Both the position numbers and the translations under genes were made by a program. Positions 43,821 through 54,198 of a stretch of 64,000 nt of DNA are shown piece by piece. The notes beneath the pieces are model-generated. The model was given only the letters and a program-made list of their open reading frames with translations. It did not search any database and was not told the DNA's origin. Each line of letters opens with the position of its first letter. Position 1 is the stretch's first letter. The stretch comes from an uncultured Lachnospiraceae bacterium (GTDB taxonomy: Bacteria; Bacillota; Clostridia; Lachnospirales; Lachnospiraceae), in NCBI GenBank assembly GCA_934320845.1, contig CAKRFU010000012.1:28737-92736 (forward strand). Reading direction: 5' to 3'.

Positions 43821-45047
43821 TTATTTAACAACAATCTTCATAAATTTTTTCTTTCCACGTTTGAGAACAATACCATCTTCGCTGATATCATTTTTGTTTA
43901 ATACAGTCTTAGGGTCTGATACTTTCTCTCCATCAATTGAGACACCGCCCTGCTGTACATTTCTTCTCGCCTCACCATTTGATGCTGCAAGACCTGCTTT
44001 TACAAGCAATGTGAGAATACCAATATTTTCATCCTCACCAAAATCTGAATCACTAAGCTCTGTCACAGGCATCTGTGATGTATTTCCGCCTGAGAATAAC
44101 GCTCTTGCACCTTCCTTAGCCTTCTCAGCTTCTTCCTCACCATGCACAAGTTTAGTAAGTTCATATGCAAGAATTTCTTTAGCTTCGTTTAATTTGCTTC
44201 CTTCCCACTTATCCATCTCGTCAATCTGCTCTAATGGAAGGAATGTGAGCATACGCAGACATTTAAGTACATCGGCATCACTTACATTTCTCCAATACTG
44301 GTAGAAGTCAAACGGAGATGTTTTTTCAGGGTCAAGCCATACTGCTCCTGACTGTGTCTTACCCATCTTCTTTCCCTCAGAATTGAGCAGGAGATTTATT
44401 GTCATTGCATATGCGTCTTTACCAAGTTTTCTTCTGATAAGTTCAGTACCGCCAAGCATATTGCTCCACTGATCATCACCGCCAAATTCCATGTTACAAC
44501 CGTATTTCTGGTATAATGTATAGAAATCATAGCTCTGCATAATCATGTAGTTGAACTCGAGGAATGAAAGTCCTTTTTCCATTCTCTGTTTGTAACACTC
44601 AGCAGCAAGCATACGGTTAACAGTAAAATGTGGTCCTATATCTCTGAGGACTTCCATATAGTTCAAATCTGTGAGCCAATCTGCATTATTTACAAGCATA
44701 GCCTTATCTTCACCAAACTCAATGAAACGGCTCATCTGTTTTTTAAAACACTCTACATTATGATTGATTGTCTCAACTGTCATCATCTGTCTCATGTCTG
44801 TTCTTCCGGAAGGGTCACCAATCATGGCTGTACCTCCACCGATAAGTGCTATCGGCTTATTTCCTGCCATCTGAAGTCTCTTCATAAGGCAGAGTGCCAT
44901 GAAATGACCTACATGAAGGCTGTCAGCCGTAGGGTCAAATCCTATATAAAATATAGCTTTACCATTGTTTATCAATTCTTTTATTTCTTCCTCATCCGTG
45001 ACCTGCGCAATAAGACCACGAGCCACTAATTCGTCATATAATTTCAT
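43821..45047 (-). CDS. tyrS: tyrosyl-tRNA synthetase
   Basis: A 408-residue class I synthetase that charges tRNA-Tyr. The HIGH-type motif is LHVGHFMAL (about 41-49) and the KMSKS-type motif is [12 protein letters not shown]. The C-terminal S4 RNA-binding domain has [20 protein letters not shown]. It starts after CGGAGGTTATT. Only 68 bases separate it from the upstream gene, too few for a T-box leader, so that common control is absent here. Confidence 0.96.
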   Translation of the reverse strand: MKLYDELVARGLIAQVTDEEEIKELINNGKAIFYIGFDPTADSLHVGHFMALCLMKRLQMAGNKPIALIGGGTAMIGDPSGRTDMRQMMTVETINHNVECFKKQMSRFIEFGEDKAMLVNNADWLTDLNYMEVLRDIGPHFTVNRMLAAECYKQRMEKGLSFLEFNYMIMQSYDFYTLYQKYGCNMEFGGDDQWSNMLGGTELIRRKLGKDAYAMTINLLLNSEGKKMGKTQSGAVWLDPEKTSPFDFYQYWRNVSDADVLKCLRMLTFLPLEQIDEMDKWEGSKLNEAKEILAYELTKLVHGEEEAEKAKEGARALFSGGNTSQMPVTELSDSDFGEDENIGILTLLVKAGLAASNGEARRNVQQGGVSIDGEKVSDPKTVLNKNDISEDGIVLKRGKKKFMKIVVK

Positions 45048-45115
45048 AATAACCTCCGTTTATTAATTTATTTTCAACAGAATATAATTTTAACTGTCGT
45101 TTATCATTTAATATT

Positions 45116-46102
45116 TTATCTGCAATTGTGCTTTCTTCTTTTGTCCTCATACATTCTGTCATCTGCTATCTTGCAAAGTTCCTCAATCTGAAAAGCTCCC
45201 CTTGCAAATGCAGTTCCAACAGCTACGCTGCATGGACTCATACCATATTTCTCATTGACGATTTCAAGTTCTTTTTCCCATCTTGCTTTAATCTTTGGAA
45301 CATCACTCTCGGCACAGTTTAACGCAACCATGATAAACTCATCGCCACCCATTCTAAAGCCATGTATGTTTTCAGATACCATTGCTTTTATGCTCTCTGC
45401 TGCCTTTTTCAGTAATGCATCTCCTGCGTCATGACCATATAAATCATTTGTCTTTTTTAAATGGTTTACATCCATAAAAAATATTGCGACAGATGCAAGC
45501 ATATTATATTCTTCTTTGCACTTAGTAAAATAACATCTTCTGTTATATAAACCCGTAAGCAGATCATGCTCACTGTCATAGCGCATTTTCTGTGTCAATA
45601 TCTTGCTCTCCATCATAAGATGAACGCTGTTTAAAAACATATCGGAACAATCATTGAACTCTATGCCGAGATCTGCATCATGTTCTCCTAAAACAAGCAC
45701 AACGCTGTAGAGAACACTTTCTACTATTCCCGAACATACAACTATCTCTTTACCATCAATATCCTTGTATACTTTTTGAATTTCTTCTCTCATATCATCA
45801 GGCAATTCTTCAGGAAACGAATAAATATTGTGGTTCATGTTAAACATTCTTCCAATACCTGCATTAAGATATGTATTATACTTTGCCGGATTTGATACAT
45901 CCTTATCATATACAACACTTTCTACCATTCCGGCTTCAGTGCAGGAATATGTCAGCATAGCATCAATACCTAAACTTTTAGAAATAATATTAAACAATAC
46001 CGAAAAGTCATCGTGTATATGTTCCAGCACATAACTCTGAAATTGAATAATATTTTCAAGAGATTTAAGGTACTCTGCCGTATTAATATTATCTTTGCCC
46101 AA
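45116..46102 (-). CDS. GGDEF diguanylate cyclase
   Basis: A 328-residue protein. Residues 1-160 are an N-terminal sensor-like domain without membrane helices (similar in layout to GAF). Residues about 165-325 form a GGDEF domain with DLLTGLYNRRCY and an intact active site FRMGGDEFIMVAL. It should make cyclic di-GMP from two GTP. The start is TTG, eight bases after GGAGG. It lies 18 bases after galE. Confidence 0.88.
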   Translation of the reverse strand: MGKDNINTAEYLKSLENIIQFQSYVLEHIHDDFSVLFNIISKSLGIDAMLTYSCTEAGMVESVVYDKDVSNPAKYNTYLNAGIGRMFNMNHNIYSFPEELPDDMREEIQKVYKDIDGKEIVVCSGIVESVLYSVVLVLGEHDADLGIEFNDCSDMFLNSVHLMMESKILTQKMRYDSEHDLLTGLYNRRCYFTKCKEEYNMLASVAIFFMDVNHLKKTNDLYGHDAGDALLKKAAESIKAMVSENIHGFRMGGDEFIMVALNCAESDVPKIKARWEKELEIVNEKYGMSPCSVAVGTAFARGAFQIEELCKIADDRMYEDKRRKHNCR

Positions 46103-46120
46103 TGTTAAATCCTCCTATAA

Positions 46121-47134
46121 CTATTCCTCATATCCATTTGGGTTCTGAACCTGCCATCTCCATGCATCTTCACACATTTTATCTATATCTCTGACTGCTT
46201 CCCATCCAAGCTCTCTCTTAGCTTTCAAAGAATCCGCATAACACATATCTATATCCCCTGCTCTTCTTGGCACAATCTTATATGGAATTTTTTTTCCACA
46301 TGCTTTTTCAAAACTTTTTATAATTTCAAGTACACTGTATCCAACACCGGTTCCTAAATTATAGGTCACAAGACCAGGATGTTCTGACAGTTTTTGAAGT
46401 GCTTTTATATGACCTTCTGCAAGGTCTGATATATGAATGTAATCACGCACTCCCGTACCATCGGGTGTATCATAATCATCACCAAAAACATTTACACACT
46501 CAAGCTGTCCTGCCGCAACCTTCGCAATGTAAGGCAGAAGATTGTTAGGAATGCCGTTTGGATTTTCACCTATACGTCCACTCTCATGTGCACCAATCGG
46601 ATTAAAATATCTTAAAATTGCAATATCCCACTCATTGTCAGATTTATATATATCCCTAAGCATATCCTCAGTAATAAGCTTTGTTCTGCCATAAGGATTT
46701 GAAACGGATAACGGAAAATCTTCTTTTATCGGAACAGTTTTCGGTTTTCCATATACTGTAGCTGACGAGCTGAACACCAACGATTTGACATTATGCTTTT
46801 CCATAACTTTAAGAAGATTTAACGTTCCTGTAAGGTTATTGTCAAAATACCTCAAAGGAATCTCACAAGATTCTCCTACTGCCTTTAATGCTGCAAAATG
46901 TATAACCGAATCAATCTTTTCTTTGTCAAAAATATCATCTAATGCTTTTTCATTAAGTAAATCTTCCTCATAGAAAGTAACCTTTTTTCCGGTAAGCTCC
47001 TCAACTCTATCAATCGACTTTTTGCTCGAATTTACAAGATTGTCTATAACGACAACTTCATAACCTGCATTTAAAAGTTCAACATTTGTATGACTTGCGA
47101 TAAAGCCTGCGCCGCCCGTAACTAAAATCCTCAT
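46121..47134 (-). CDS. galE: UDP-glucose 4-epimerase
   Basis: A 337-residue short-chain dehydrogenase-type enzyme that interconverts UDP-glucose and UDP-galactose. It has MRILVTGGAGFIASHTNVEL (NAD loop), SSSATVYGKPK and the YGRTK catalytic block near residue 147. It starts after GAGAGGTTTCCTG. The next gene upstream is the galactopyranose mutase gene, so its UDP-galactose probably feeds galactofuranose. Confidence 0.96.
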   Translation of the reverse strand: MRILVTGGAGFIASHTNVELLNAGYEVVVIDNLVNSSKKSIDRVEELTGKKVTFYEEDLLNEKALDDIFDKEKIDSVIHFAALKAVGESCEIPLRYFDNNLTGTLNLLKVMEKHNVKSLVFSSSATVYGKPKTVPIKEDFPLSVSNPYGRTKLITEDMLRDIYKSDNEWDIAILRYFNPIGAHESGRIGENPNGIPNNLLPYIAKVAAGQLECVNVFGDDYDTPDGTGVRDYIHISDLAEGHIKALQKLSEHPGLVTYNLGTGVGYSVLEIIKSFEKACGKKIPYKIVPRRAGDIDMCYADSLKAKRELGWEAVRDIDKMCEDAWRWQVQNPNGYEE

Positions 47135-47259
47135 CAGGAAACCTCTCTTTCAACTTGAGTATTTTTTACATTGTATATTTATCCCACTTTTATAATTTTC
47201 GGTCAATAAACCATTTTTCTTAAATGGATTGTCTGTCTATATTTCACAAACCATTTATT

Positions 47260-48351
47260 TTAAAGTTCCTCAGAACACATATCAAGTGCTGCCGAAATAA
47301 CCTTATCCATATCATAATATTTATACTGCCCAAGTCTGCCGCCGAATAAAACATTCTTTTCTGCTTTTGCAAGTTTTTCATATTCCTGATATAAATTATT
47401 ATTCTTTTCATTATTGACAGGATAATAAGGTTCATCGCCTTTCTTCCACTCAGAAGAATACTCCCTGCTTATAATAGAAACAGGCTGTTTACCAAAATTA
47501 AAATGTTTATGCTCTATAATTCTTGTATAAGGCACATCAGCCGATGTGTAATTGACTACCGCATTTCCCTGATAATTGTCAGTGTCAACTTTCTCAGTCT
47601 CAAAACGAACTGAACGGTACTCCAAAACACCGAGTTTATAGTCAAAAAATTTATCAATCATACCTGTGTAAACAACCTTATCGGCATCTATCTCATCCTT
47701 TACTTCAAAATAATCTGTCGATAATCTCACTTCTATACCTTCAAGCATATTCTCAACCATCTTTGTATATCCATCTATCGGTATTCCCTGATACCTGTCA
47801 TTGAAATAGTTATTATCGTAGGTAAATCTAAGTGGAAGTCTCTTTATGATAAATGCAGGCAAATCCCTGCATTCTCTTCCCCACTGTTTCTGTGTGTAGC
47901 CTTTTACAAGCTTTTCATAAACGTCTCTTCCTGCAAGTTTAAGTGCCTGTTCCTCCAAATTTGCAGGCTCATCAATGTTAAGTTCGGCAATCTGCTTTTC
48001 AATAACAGCTTTTGCCTCTGCCGGTGTTTTTATTCCCCACATCTTGCTGAATGTATTCATATTAAACGGAAGATTATAAAGTTCATCATTGTAAATTGCA
48101 ACAGGTGAGTTTATATAATTGTTAAACTCTGCAAATTTGTTTACATAATCCCATATCTTTTTATCTGATGTATGAAAAATATGTGCACCGTACTTATGTA
48201 CATCTATATCCTCTATTTTCTCAGTATAAATATTTCCCGCAATGTGATTTCTCTTATCTATCACAAGACATTTTTTTCCTTTCGCTGCTGCCTCATGAGC
48301 AAAAACAGCACCAAAAAGTCCTGCGCCTACAATCAAATAATCGTACTTCAT
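47260..48351 (-). CDS. glf: UDP-galactopyranose mutase
   Basis: A 363-residue flavoenzyme that converts UDP-galactopyranose to UDP-galactofuranose. It has the FAD loop DYLIVGAGLFGAVFAHEAAA (residues 4-23) and the family blocks HKYGAHIFHTSDKKIWDYVN and YTQKQWGRECRDLP. It starts after GGAAGGATAAAAA. With galE before it and GtrA after, it points to galactofuranose-containing surface glycans. Confidence 0.96.
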   Translation of the reverse strand: MKYDYLIVGAGLFGAVFAHEAAAKGKKCLVIDKRNHIAGNIYTEKIEDIDVHKYGAHIFHTSDKKIWDYVNKFAEFNNYINSPVAIYNDELYNLPFNMNTFSKMWGIKTPAEAKAVIEKQIAELNIDEPANLEEQALKLAGRDVYEKLVKGYTQKQWGRECRDLPAFIIKRLPLRFTYDNNYFNDRYQGIPIDGYTKMVENMLEGIEVRLSTDYFEVKDEIDADKVVYTGMIDKFFDYKLGVLEYRSVRFETEKVDTDNYQGNAVVNYTSADVPYTRIIEHKHFNFGKQPVSIISREYSSEWKKGDEPYYPVNNEKNNNLYQEYEKLAKAEKNVLFGGRLGQYKYYDMDKVISAALDMCSEEL

Positions 48352-48366
48352 TTTTTATCCTTCCCC

Positions 48367-48795
48367 TCACGCTTTGTCAGTTTTCTTTGCAAATATAAAT
48401 AATTTGCTAAACACAAAATTCAATATAATAACAAGAATATTTGATAAAATCTTCATAATCATATCCGACCAATGAAGAACGTCAACCGTTACATACATAA
48501 TCGCCATATCCATAAGACCTGTAGCAAGACGGCACCATACAAATGAAAGACATTCTTTTATGAGAGCTCCTATTCCCGAAGTTTTGCTCTCAAAAACAAA
48601 GATTTTATTTGTAACATACGCAAATGCCACGCCCAGTATCCAGGCAACAGCATTTGCAGGAATAGTATCAATTCCTATGACATGCTTACATACCGCATAA
48701 GCAACAATATTTATAAGCGTTGTAAATCCTCCAAATACAAGGTATAATACCGCCTCCTTGTATTTAAGGTATAAATTCCAGACTTTCTCTACCAT
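48367..48795 (-). CDS. GtrA-family membrane protein
   Basis: A 142-residue protein with four membrane helices (about 15-35, 40-58, 77-98 and 112-135). GtrA proteins are thought to move lipid-linked sugars across the membrane or to regulate glycosyl transfer. YLVFGGFTTLINIVAYAVCK is the family's first block. The ATG at 48795 follows GAGGATTGATACTT. It lies 15 bases before glf. Confidence 0.85.
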   Translation of the reverse strand: MVEKVWNLYLKYKEAVLYLVFGGFTTLINIVAYAVCKHVIGIDTIPANAVAWILGVAFAYVTNKIFVFESKTSGIGALIKECLSFVWCRLATGLMDMAIMYVTVDVLHWSDMIMKILSNILVIILNFVFSKLFIFAKKTDKA

Positions 48796-48813
48796 AAGTA
48801 TCAATCCTCAGCT

Positions 48814-50652
48814 TTACTCTACTGTAACACTCTTTGCCAGATTTCTCGGCTTATCAACATCAAGACCCTTAGCAACCGATACATAATAAGCAAGAAGCTG
48901 AAGTGGAATAACGGCAAGACTCGCTGAAAAATGTTCGTCTGACTTTGGAATATATGTTGCAAATTCAACAGTATCTTCTATATTATAATTTCCATAGGTT
49001 GTAAGTCCCATAAGATAAGCACCTCTGCTCTTACACTCAACCATATTGCTTATTGTTTTTTCATAAAGTGCATTCTGTGTAAGGATGCCGATAACAAGAG
49101 TACCGTCTTCAATAAGACTTATAGTTCCATGTTTAAGCTCGCCTGCGGCATATGCCTCTGAATGTATATAACTTATCTCCTTGAGTTTGAGACTTCCTTC
49201 AAGTGAAATAGCATAATCTATGCCACGTCCGACAAAGAATATATCTTTTGCATTTGCCTGCTTAGAAGCAAACCACTGTAATCTCTCCTTATCGTCAATA
49301 ATCTTTTGTATCTTATCAGGAAGTTTTGAAAGCTCATCAATATACCCGTCATACTGATCTTTAGTAATTTTCCCACGCACCATCGCAAACTCAATCGCAA
49401 GTATATATGAAGCTATAAGCTGAGTGCTGTACGCCTTGGTCGTAGCCACTGAAATCTCAGGTCCCGCAAGTGTATAGAAAACATTATCCGCCTCTCTTGC
49501 AATAGAGGAACCAACCACATTTACAATTCCAAGTGTCTTTATTCCCATGCCTTTTGCCTCTCTGAGTGCGGCAAGACTGTCGGCAGTTTCACCTGACTGG
49601 CTTATAATTATAACAAGATCATCTTTATCCAATATAGGTTTTCTGTATCTGAACTCTGATGCAAGTTCAACCCTCACCGGAATCCTTGCCATATCTTCAA
49701 TGACATACTGTGCAACCATGCCCACATGCCATGCAGAACCACAGGCAACTATATGAATCCGGCTTATCGTTTCAATATCTTCCTTTGTAAGACCTACATT
49801 TGAAAGATCAATCACTCCGTCTTTGACAACTGAATTGAGTGTGTCTTTGACAGCTTTTGGCTGTTCATGTATTTCTTTCATCATAAAATGCTCAAAGCCT
49901 GCTTTTTCAGCTGCCTGCGCATCCCATTTAATCTCTTTTGACTCTTTTTCTATCTCATCTCCGTCAAGATTGTAGAAAGTAATCTCTCCCGCTTTTAATC
50001 TTCCTATTTCAAGATTTCCGATATAATATACATTTCTTGCATATTTAAGTATTGCAGGAACATCCGAAGCAACATATGACTCCCCATTTGCAGTTGCAAG
50101 TATCATAGGACTGTCTTTTCTTGCAACATAAATTTCATTTGGATATTCCTTGAACATAACAGCAAGTGCGTATGAACCACGAATTCTTATCATGGCATGA
50201 TTTATCGCATCGACAGGTGTTCCCTCGTATTTTTTATAATAATAATCTATAAGTTTCACGGCTACCTCTGTATCCGTAGCTGAATAAAACTCATATCCTT
50301 TCTTAGTAAGTTTATCCTTGAGTTCCTGATAGTTCTCAATAATACCGTTATGTACGGCTACCACATTTCCATCATCACTTTTATGAGGATGCGCATTTGT
50401 CTCAGATGGCTCTCCGTGTGTAGCCCATCTCGTGTGACCAATACCACATGTTCCAACCATAGCCATACCATCATTTGTTTTCTCAGCTAAAACTTTAAGT
50501 CTTCCTTTTGCCTTTACAACTTCTATATCAGATTCACCATCTCTTACGGCAAGACCTGCTGAATCATATCCTCTATATTCAAGCTTTGACAAACTGTCCA
50601 AAAGTATCGGCGCAGCCTGATGTTTACCTATAAATCCTACTATTCCACACAT
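48814..50652 (-). CDS. glmS: glutamine-fructose-6-phosphate aminotransferase
   Basis: A 612-residue enzyme that makes glucosamine-6-phosphate, the first step to UDP-GlcNAc. The N-terminal glutaminase starts MCGIVGFIGKHQAAPILLDS with the catalytic Cys1 (after Met removal). Two SIS domains bind sugar phosphate (VACGSAWHVGMVAQYVIED, SQSGETADSLAALREAKG). It starts after AAAGGAG. The predicted leader is about 45 bases, too short for a glmS ribozyme, which is unusual for a Firmicute. Confidence 0.97.
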   Translation of the reverse strand: MCGIVGFIGKHQAAPILLDSLSKLEYRGYDSAGLAVRDGESDIEVVKAKGRLKVLAEKTNDGMAMVGTCGIGHTRWATHGEPSETNAHPHKSDDGNVVAVHNGIIENYQELKDKLTKKGYEFYSATDTEVAVKLIDYYYKKYEGTPVDAINHAMIRIRGSYALAVMFKEYPNEIYVARKDSPMILATANGESYVASDVPAILKYARNVYYIGNLEIGRLKAGEITFYNLDGDEIEKESKEIKWDAQAAEKAGFEHFMMKEIHEQPKAVKDTLNSVVKDGVIDLSNVGLTKEDIETISRIHIVACGSAWHVGMVAQYVIEDMARIPVRVELASEFRYRKPILDKDDLVIIISQSGETADSLAALREAKGMGIKTLGIVNVVGSSIAREADNVFYTLAGPEISVATTKAYSTQLIASYILAIEFAMVRGKITKDQYDGYIDELSKLPDKIQKIIDDKERLQWFASKQANAKDIFFVGRGIDYAISLEGSLKLKEISYIHSEAYAAGELKHGTISLIEDGTLVIGILTQNALYEKTISNMVECKSRGAYLMGLTTYGNYNIEDTVEFATYIPKSDEHFSASLAVIPLQLLAYYVSVAKGLDVDKPRNLAKSVTVE

Positions 50653-50702
50653 ATTTTTTTGTAGTCTCCTTTATTATCTGCATAAAATCATAAACATTTC
50701 TT

Positions 50703-50731
50703 ATTATATTTAATTTTTTAGGAAATTGCAA
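50703..50731 (-). promoter_or_regulatory. glmS promoter
   Basis: TTGCAA, 17 bases, TATAAT on the leftward strand, about 50 bases before the glmS start. Confidence 0.75.
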
Positions 50732-50894
50732 CACAAATAGAGCCTTAATCTCCCTAAATTAAAATAATCGAGACAATCACAGCTTTTTTTCTTTCCTCTC
50801 TTGAAACCTAACGCAATAAACTATATAATGAGATTATCTTATAATGATATGTGGTAAAAACAAAACAATTACGAAACAATGGAGGTATTATTTT

Positions 50895-51452
50895 ATGAGC
50901 GATACACAAAATTCAAGTTTTTCACTTTTAAACCAGAAAGAGATTGATTCCCTCATAGGTTTCCTCTCAGATCAGAAAAATTCTTTAAACAGCGATGTTT
51001 TAAGTCAGACAAGCATAGATAAACTTATTAAACTTATTTCAAGTGACAGTGACAGGATTATCACCGATGTGTTTGATCCGTTTGCACATGTTGACAATTC
51101 CGTACTTGCAACACTCGGATTCAGAGAGGATGTATCTCAGCTTTGCGAACTTAAATTTGATGTAGACGAATCCAACGACTACATTATACTTACAGCTTAC
51201 AATACAGTTACAAAGAAAGAGCTTACCATTACTCCAAATCTTATCAATGCCAATGATACAAAAGACTGGGGCTGCTCTATCTCACCTGTGTTCTTCAATC
51301 GCATTGCTAAAGTATTTTCATTCAAATATACTCAGCAGACACATGACGCTGTATGCAACTGCTTTGCAAAACATACATACGGCGATGCTGATCACAAGAT
51401 TCCTGAAATATATCTTCCTGTTAATGAAAAGCTTTTAGAGTGCTTATTATAA
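50895..51452 (+). CDS. uncharacterised protein with two FliM/FliN-like N-terminal motifs
   Basis: A 185-residue soluble protein starting after GGAGGTATTATTTT. Two similar segments open it: SLLNQKEIDSLIGFL and SQTSIDKLIKLI. The first resembles the short EIDxLL motif at the start of FliM/FliN proteins. The rest is a folded alpha/beta region (AHVDNSVLATLGFREDVSQL, ELTITPNLINANDTKDWGCS) that I do not recognise. A converging chemotaxis receptor gene follows, but a motility role is speculation. Confidence 0.6.
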   Translation: MSDTQNSSFSLLNQKEIDSLIGFLSDQKNSLNSDVLSQTSIDKLIKLISSDSDRIITDVFDPFAHVDNSVLATLGFREDVSQLCELKFDVDESNDYIILTAYNTVTKKELTITPNLINANDTKDWGCSISPVFFNRIAKVFSFKYTQQTHDAVCNCFAKHTYGDADHKIPEIYLPVNEKLLECLL

Positions 51453-51502
51453 AAACAGCTATGCTATACCTTATAATGCTCGCTTATTTCTATAAGTAAA
51501 GA

Positions 51503-51542
51503 AAAAAAACAGAAACATCTTTTGCGATGTTTCTGTTTTTTT
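51503..51542. terminator. bidirectional terminator
   Basis: AAAAAAACAGAAACATC/GATGTTTCTGTTTTTTT, 17 bp, loop TTTTGC, between converging genes. Confidence 0.9.
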
Positions 51543-51597
51543 CTTTTGTACTTTTATTTTTATATTTTTATTCAAAAACTACTTACTATAATTTATG

Positions 51598-53328
51598 TCA
51601 GACTTCTATAAAACATTCTGTTTCTTTTCTAAGTTTGTCAGAAACATCCTGATTTGCTTCCATCTCTTTGTTTACATCGTTCATGTCAGATACCAAAGAA
51701 TCAACACTCATAGCTGCACTTGTAACACCGTCTGCACTTTCCTCAACAGCCTTTGTAATTCCGTTTATTGCTTCCGACATTGAACTTATCGTGCCCTGTA
51801 AATCACCTGCCAATGCCGTAAACTCATCCATAATTTCTTTGATATGGAGTGAATCATTATTATACTGCTCGCCACTTGAAACAAAATTATCATAATCAGG
51901 AAGTATAGTCTCATCCACATAGTCAACTATTTTATTTGAAGATTTTATAAGACCGTCAACAGCGGAAATAACAAGTTCATTTATTTCCTGAATGTTGTTT
52001 GCAGTCTTCCTGCTCGACTCAGCAAGTTCTCTTATCTCATCAGCAACAACTGCAAAACCTTTTCCTGCTTCTCCTGCTCTTGCAGCCTCTATAGAAGCAT
52101 TTAACGCAAGAAGATTTGTCTGGCTTGATATACTCAAAATATCTGTTGTAAGCTGTGAAATTTTTTCAACCTGCTTACTCTCTTTCATCGCATTTTTGAG
52201 TTCTGCTATAATTGTGCCAACCATCTGTGTAGTTTCATCTTTGTTCGCCTTTGCAGTTTCCTGAAGTTTTGTTGCTCTATCGTTCATTTCATTTGAATAC
52301 TCAAGAACATTATTTGTCTCCTCAGCCATTCTGTCTACTTTTCCGTTTGCCACACCTGTACTCTCATCAATGTTCTTAACTGTTGCGGCAACTTCCTCCA
52401 TAGTAGCAGACAACTCTTCCATAACTGCTGAAATATCACATGCACTTGAATTTGCAGTAGAAACCTTTCCTACAACATTTCCAACTGTCTCGTCAAGCTG
52501 TTTTGAATTTGAAGTAATCTTTGCCATAATTGACTGAAGTTTTTCTATAAATACATTGATATTGGCTGAAACCATTCCAATTTCATCTTTTCTGTTGAGA
52601 CTTATTCTCTTTGAAAGGTCACCTTTGTCATTATTTATCTCACCTATAATAACATCAAGCTCTCCGTCAATCTTTTTAAGTGGCTTTATGACTACAAATT
52701 CTATACATAAGATAACTAAAATCACAAGTACAGCAACTATAACAAGCACGACATTAGCTACTGTATTTGCCTGTGAACTCTTGCTTGAAAGCTCCTTAAC
52801 CTTTGAATTTGTAATTTTATCATTATCTGTAATTATGCTGTCTGCATCATCTGCCAATTTATCAGCATATTTGCTGAGATTGGTATTTGTTTCTTCAAGT
52901 GCACCTATAGAGTCTGTAGCTGCCATTTCCATAATTTCATCAAGCTTCTTCTCATACTCACTATAGTCACTTGTAAGTGTCTCAAGCTGTTTTTTTAACT
53001 TATCAGTCTGAAGCGTGGTTTTTAATTCCTTAAGATATGATGCATTATTGCTTTTAATCTCTTTTAGTTCTTTTAATATGGACTCTTTCTCACTGTCCTG
53101 TGACTGCTGGCAATATGACATAACGTCTTTTTGCATCTCTATTACATTTTTATTTATCTCATCCAGACAGATTATATTTCTTATCTGTGTCTGTGCAATA
53201 TTTTTGCTTATTCCATTCACATTTCTTAATGACAATCCTGACATTGCAAGTGCAATAACACTAAAAATTCCAAGTATAAGTACCGGAATTACAAGATATG
53301 TTCTCACACTTCTGGTTTTAAATTTCAT
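51598..53328 (-). CDS. methyl-accepting chemotaxis protein
   Basis: A 576-residue receptor. A first membrane helix (about 11-32) is followed by an external four-helix sensor (about 35-190), a second helix (about 193-215), a HAMP domain (about 215-270), and the signalling domain with the conserved tip [20 protein letters not shown] and [20 protein letters not shown]. It signals to CheA/CheW. It starts after GAGGTACATCA. The tip is intact, unlike the pseudogene at 24147. Ligand unknown. Confidence 0.95.
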   Translation of the reverse strand: MKFKTRSVRTYLVIPVLILGIFSVIALAMSGLSLRNVNGISKNIAQTQIRNIICLDEINKNVIEMQKDVMSYCQQSQDSEKESILKELKEIKSNNASYLKELKTTLQTDKLKKQLETLTSDYSEYEKKLDEIMEMAATDSIGALEETNTNLSKYADKLADDADSIITDNDKITNSKVKELSSKSSQANTVANVVLVIVAVLVILVILCIEFVVIKPLKKIDGELDVIIGEINNDKGDLSKRISLNRKDEIGMVSANINVFIEKLQSIMAKITSNSKQLDETVGNVVGKVSTANSSACDISAVMEELSATMEEVAATVKNIDESTGVANGKVDRMAEETNNVLEYSNEMNDRATKLQETAKANKDETTQMVGTIIAELKNAMKESKQVEKISQLTTDILSISSQTNLLALNASIEAARAGEAGKGFAVVADEIRELAESSRKTANNIQEINELVISAVDGLIKSSNKIVDYVDETILPDYDNFVSSGEQYNNDSLHIKEIMDEFTALAGDLQGTISSMSEAINGITKAVEESADGVTSAAMSVDSLVSDMNDVNKEMEANQDVSDKLRKETECFIEV

Positions 53329-53423
53329 TGATGTACCTCACTTTCATTTTACCCACTAAAAATCAACTTCGTATGTAATATCAAACAGTGTTATACTGTT
53401 TATACACTCTTTCGACCAGAAAC

Positions 53424-53924
53424 TTAATAGCTGCTTATTTTTTCTGATTCGTCATCACTTTTCTCTATCTTTCTTATCACAGCATAATATCCGTCACTAT
53501 CGTTAATCTTAATATAAACTCTGTCACCCACTTTATGTTTAAGCAGTGCCTCGCCTATAGGAGACTCAATACTTACCATATTGTTTATTGCGTCAGACCT
53601 TATAGTCGTGACTATTTTGAAGCATTCTTCCATGTCATCCTCTTCGATATAGATAGTTACCGAATCATTCAACCCAATCTGTGACTCATCAGAATCATCT
53701 TCTATTATCGTCGCTGTTTTTATCATTTTTTCAAGATATCTTATACGACTCTCATTTCTGTTTTTAAATTGTTTTGCCGCCTTGTACTCGAAGTTTTCGC
53801 TTAAATCCCCTTGTGCTCTCGCCTCTTTTACATCTTCCAAAGCCTGTTTTCTTACAACAAGCTTTCTCTCATCGACCTCCTTCTGCATTTTTTCGACATC
53901 TTTCCTAGTCAGCCTGTCATACAT
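53424..53924 (-). CDS. greA: GreA-type transcript cleavage factor
   Basis: A 166-residue protein. The N-terminal coiled coil has ARAQGDLSENFEYKAAKQFK, where the acidic tip DLSEN reaches the RNA polymerase active site to rescue stalled complexes. The C-terminal domain has IESPIGEALLKHKVGDRVYI. The ATG at 53924 follows GGGGAG; an upstream start would add ten residues. Family assignment is firm, but a paralogue elsewhere could be the main GreA. Confidence 0.88.
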   Translation of the reverse strand: MYDRLTRKDVEKMQKEVDERKLVVRKQALEDVKEARAQGDLSENFEYKAAKQFKNRNESRIRYLEKMIKTATIIEDDSDESQIGLNDSVTIYIEEDDMEECFKIVTTIRSDAINNMVSIESPIGEALLKHKVGDRVYIKINDSDGYYAVIRKIEKSDDESEKISSY

Positions 53925-54198
53925 ATTTACCAACTCCCCTAATTTAATAAACATATATTACCACTTTTTTTTAGATAAAACTATACTAATTTTGTTTTTT
54001 ATAAACTTTTTTTATTAAATGATACTATTTACAGCTTCAATTTTGACAATAGCTTATAAACATCGCAGTAACCTGCCATTATTATATGCATATATTCATA
54101 TTAAAGAGAAAAAATCCCAAAGAATATAAATTTATCAGTTTAATAATTTATATCTTCGGGTTTGAAACTCTTGCTATATCTTACAGGAGGAAAAATAT

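Noticed and set aside
45048..45115. T-box leader before tyrS
   Set aside because: Only 68 bases separate the genes and no T-box core is visible.
53381..53402. Small AAACAGT/ACTGTTT hairpin after the GreA gene
   Set aside because: Seven base pairs and no T run; too weak to call a terminator.
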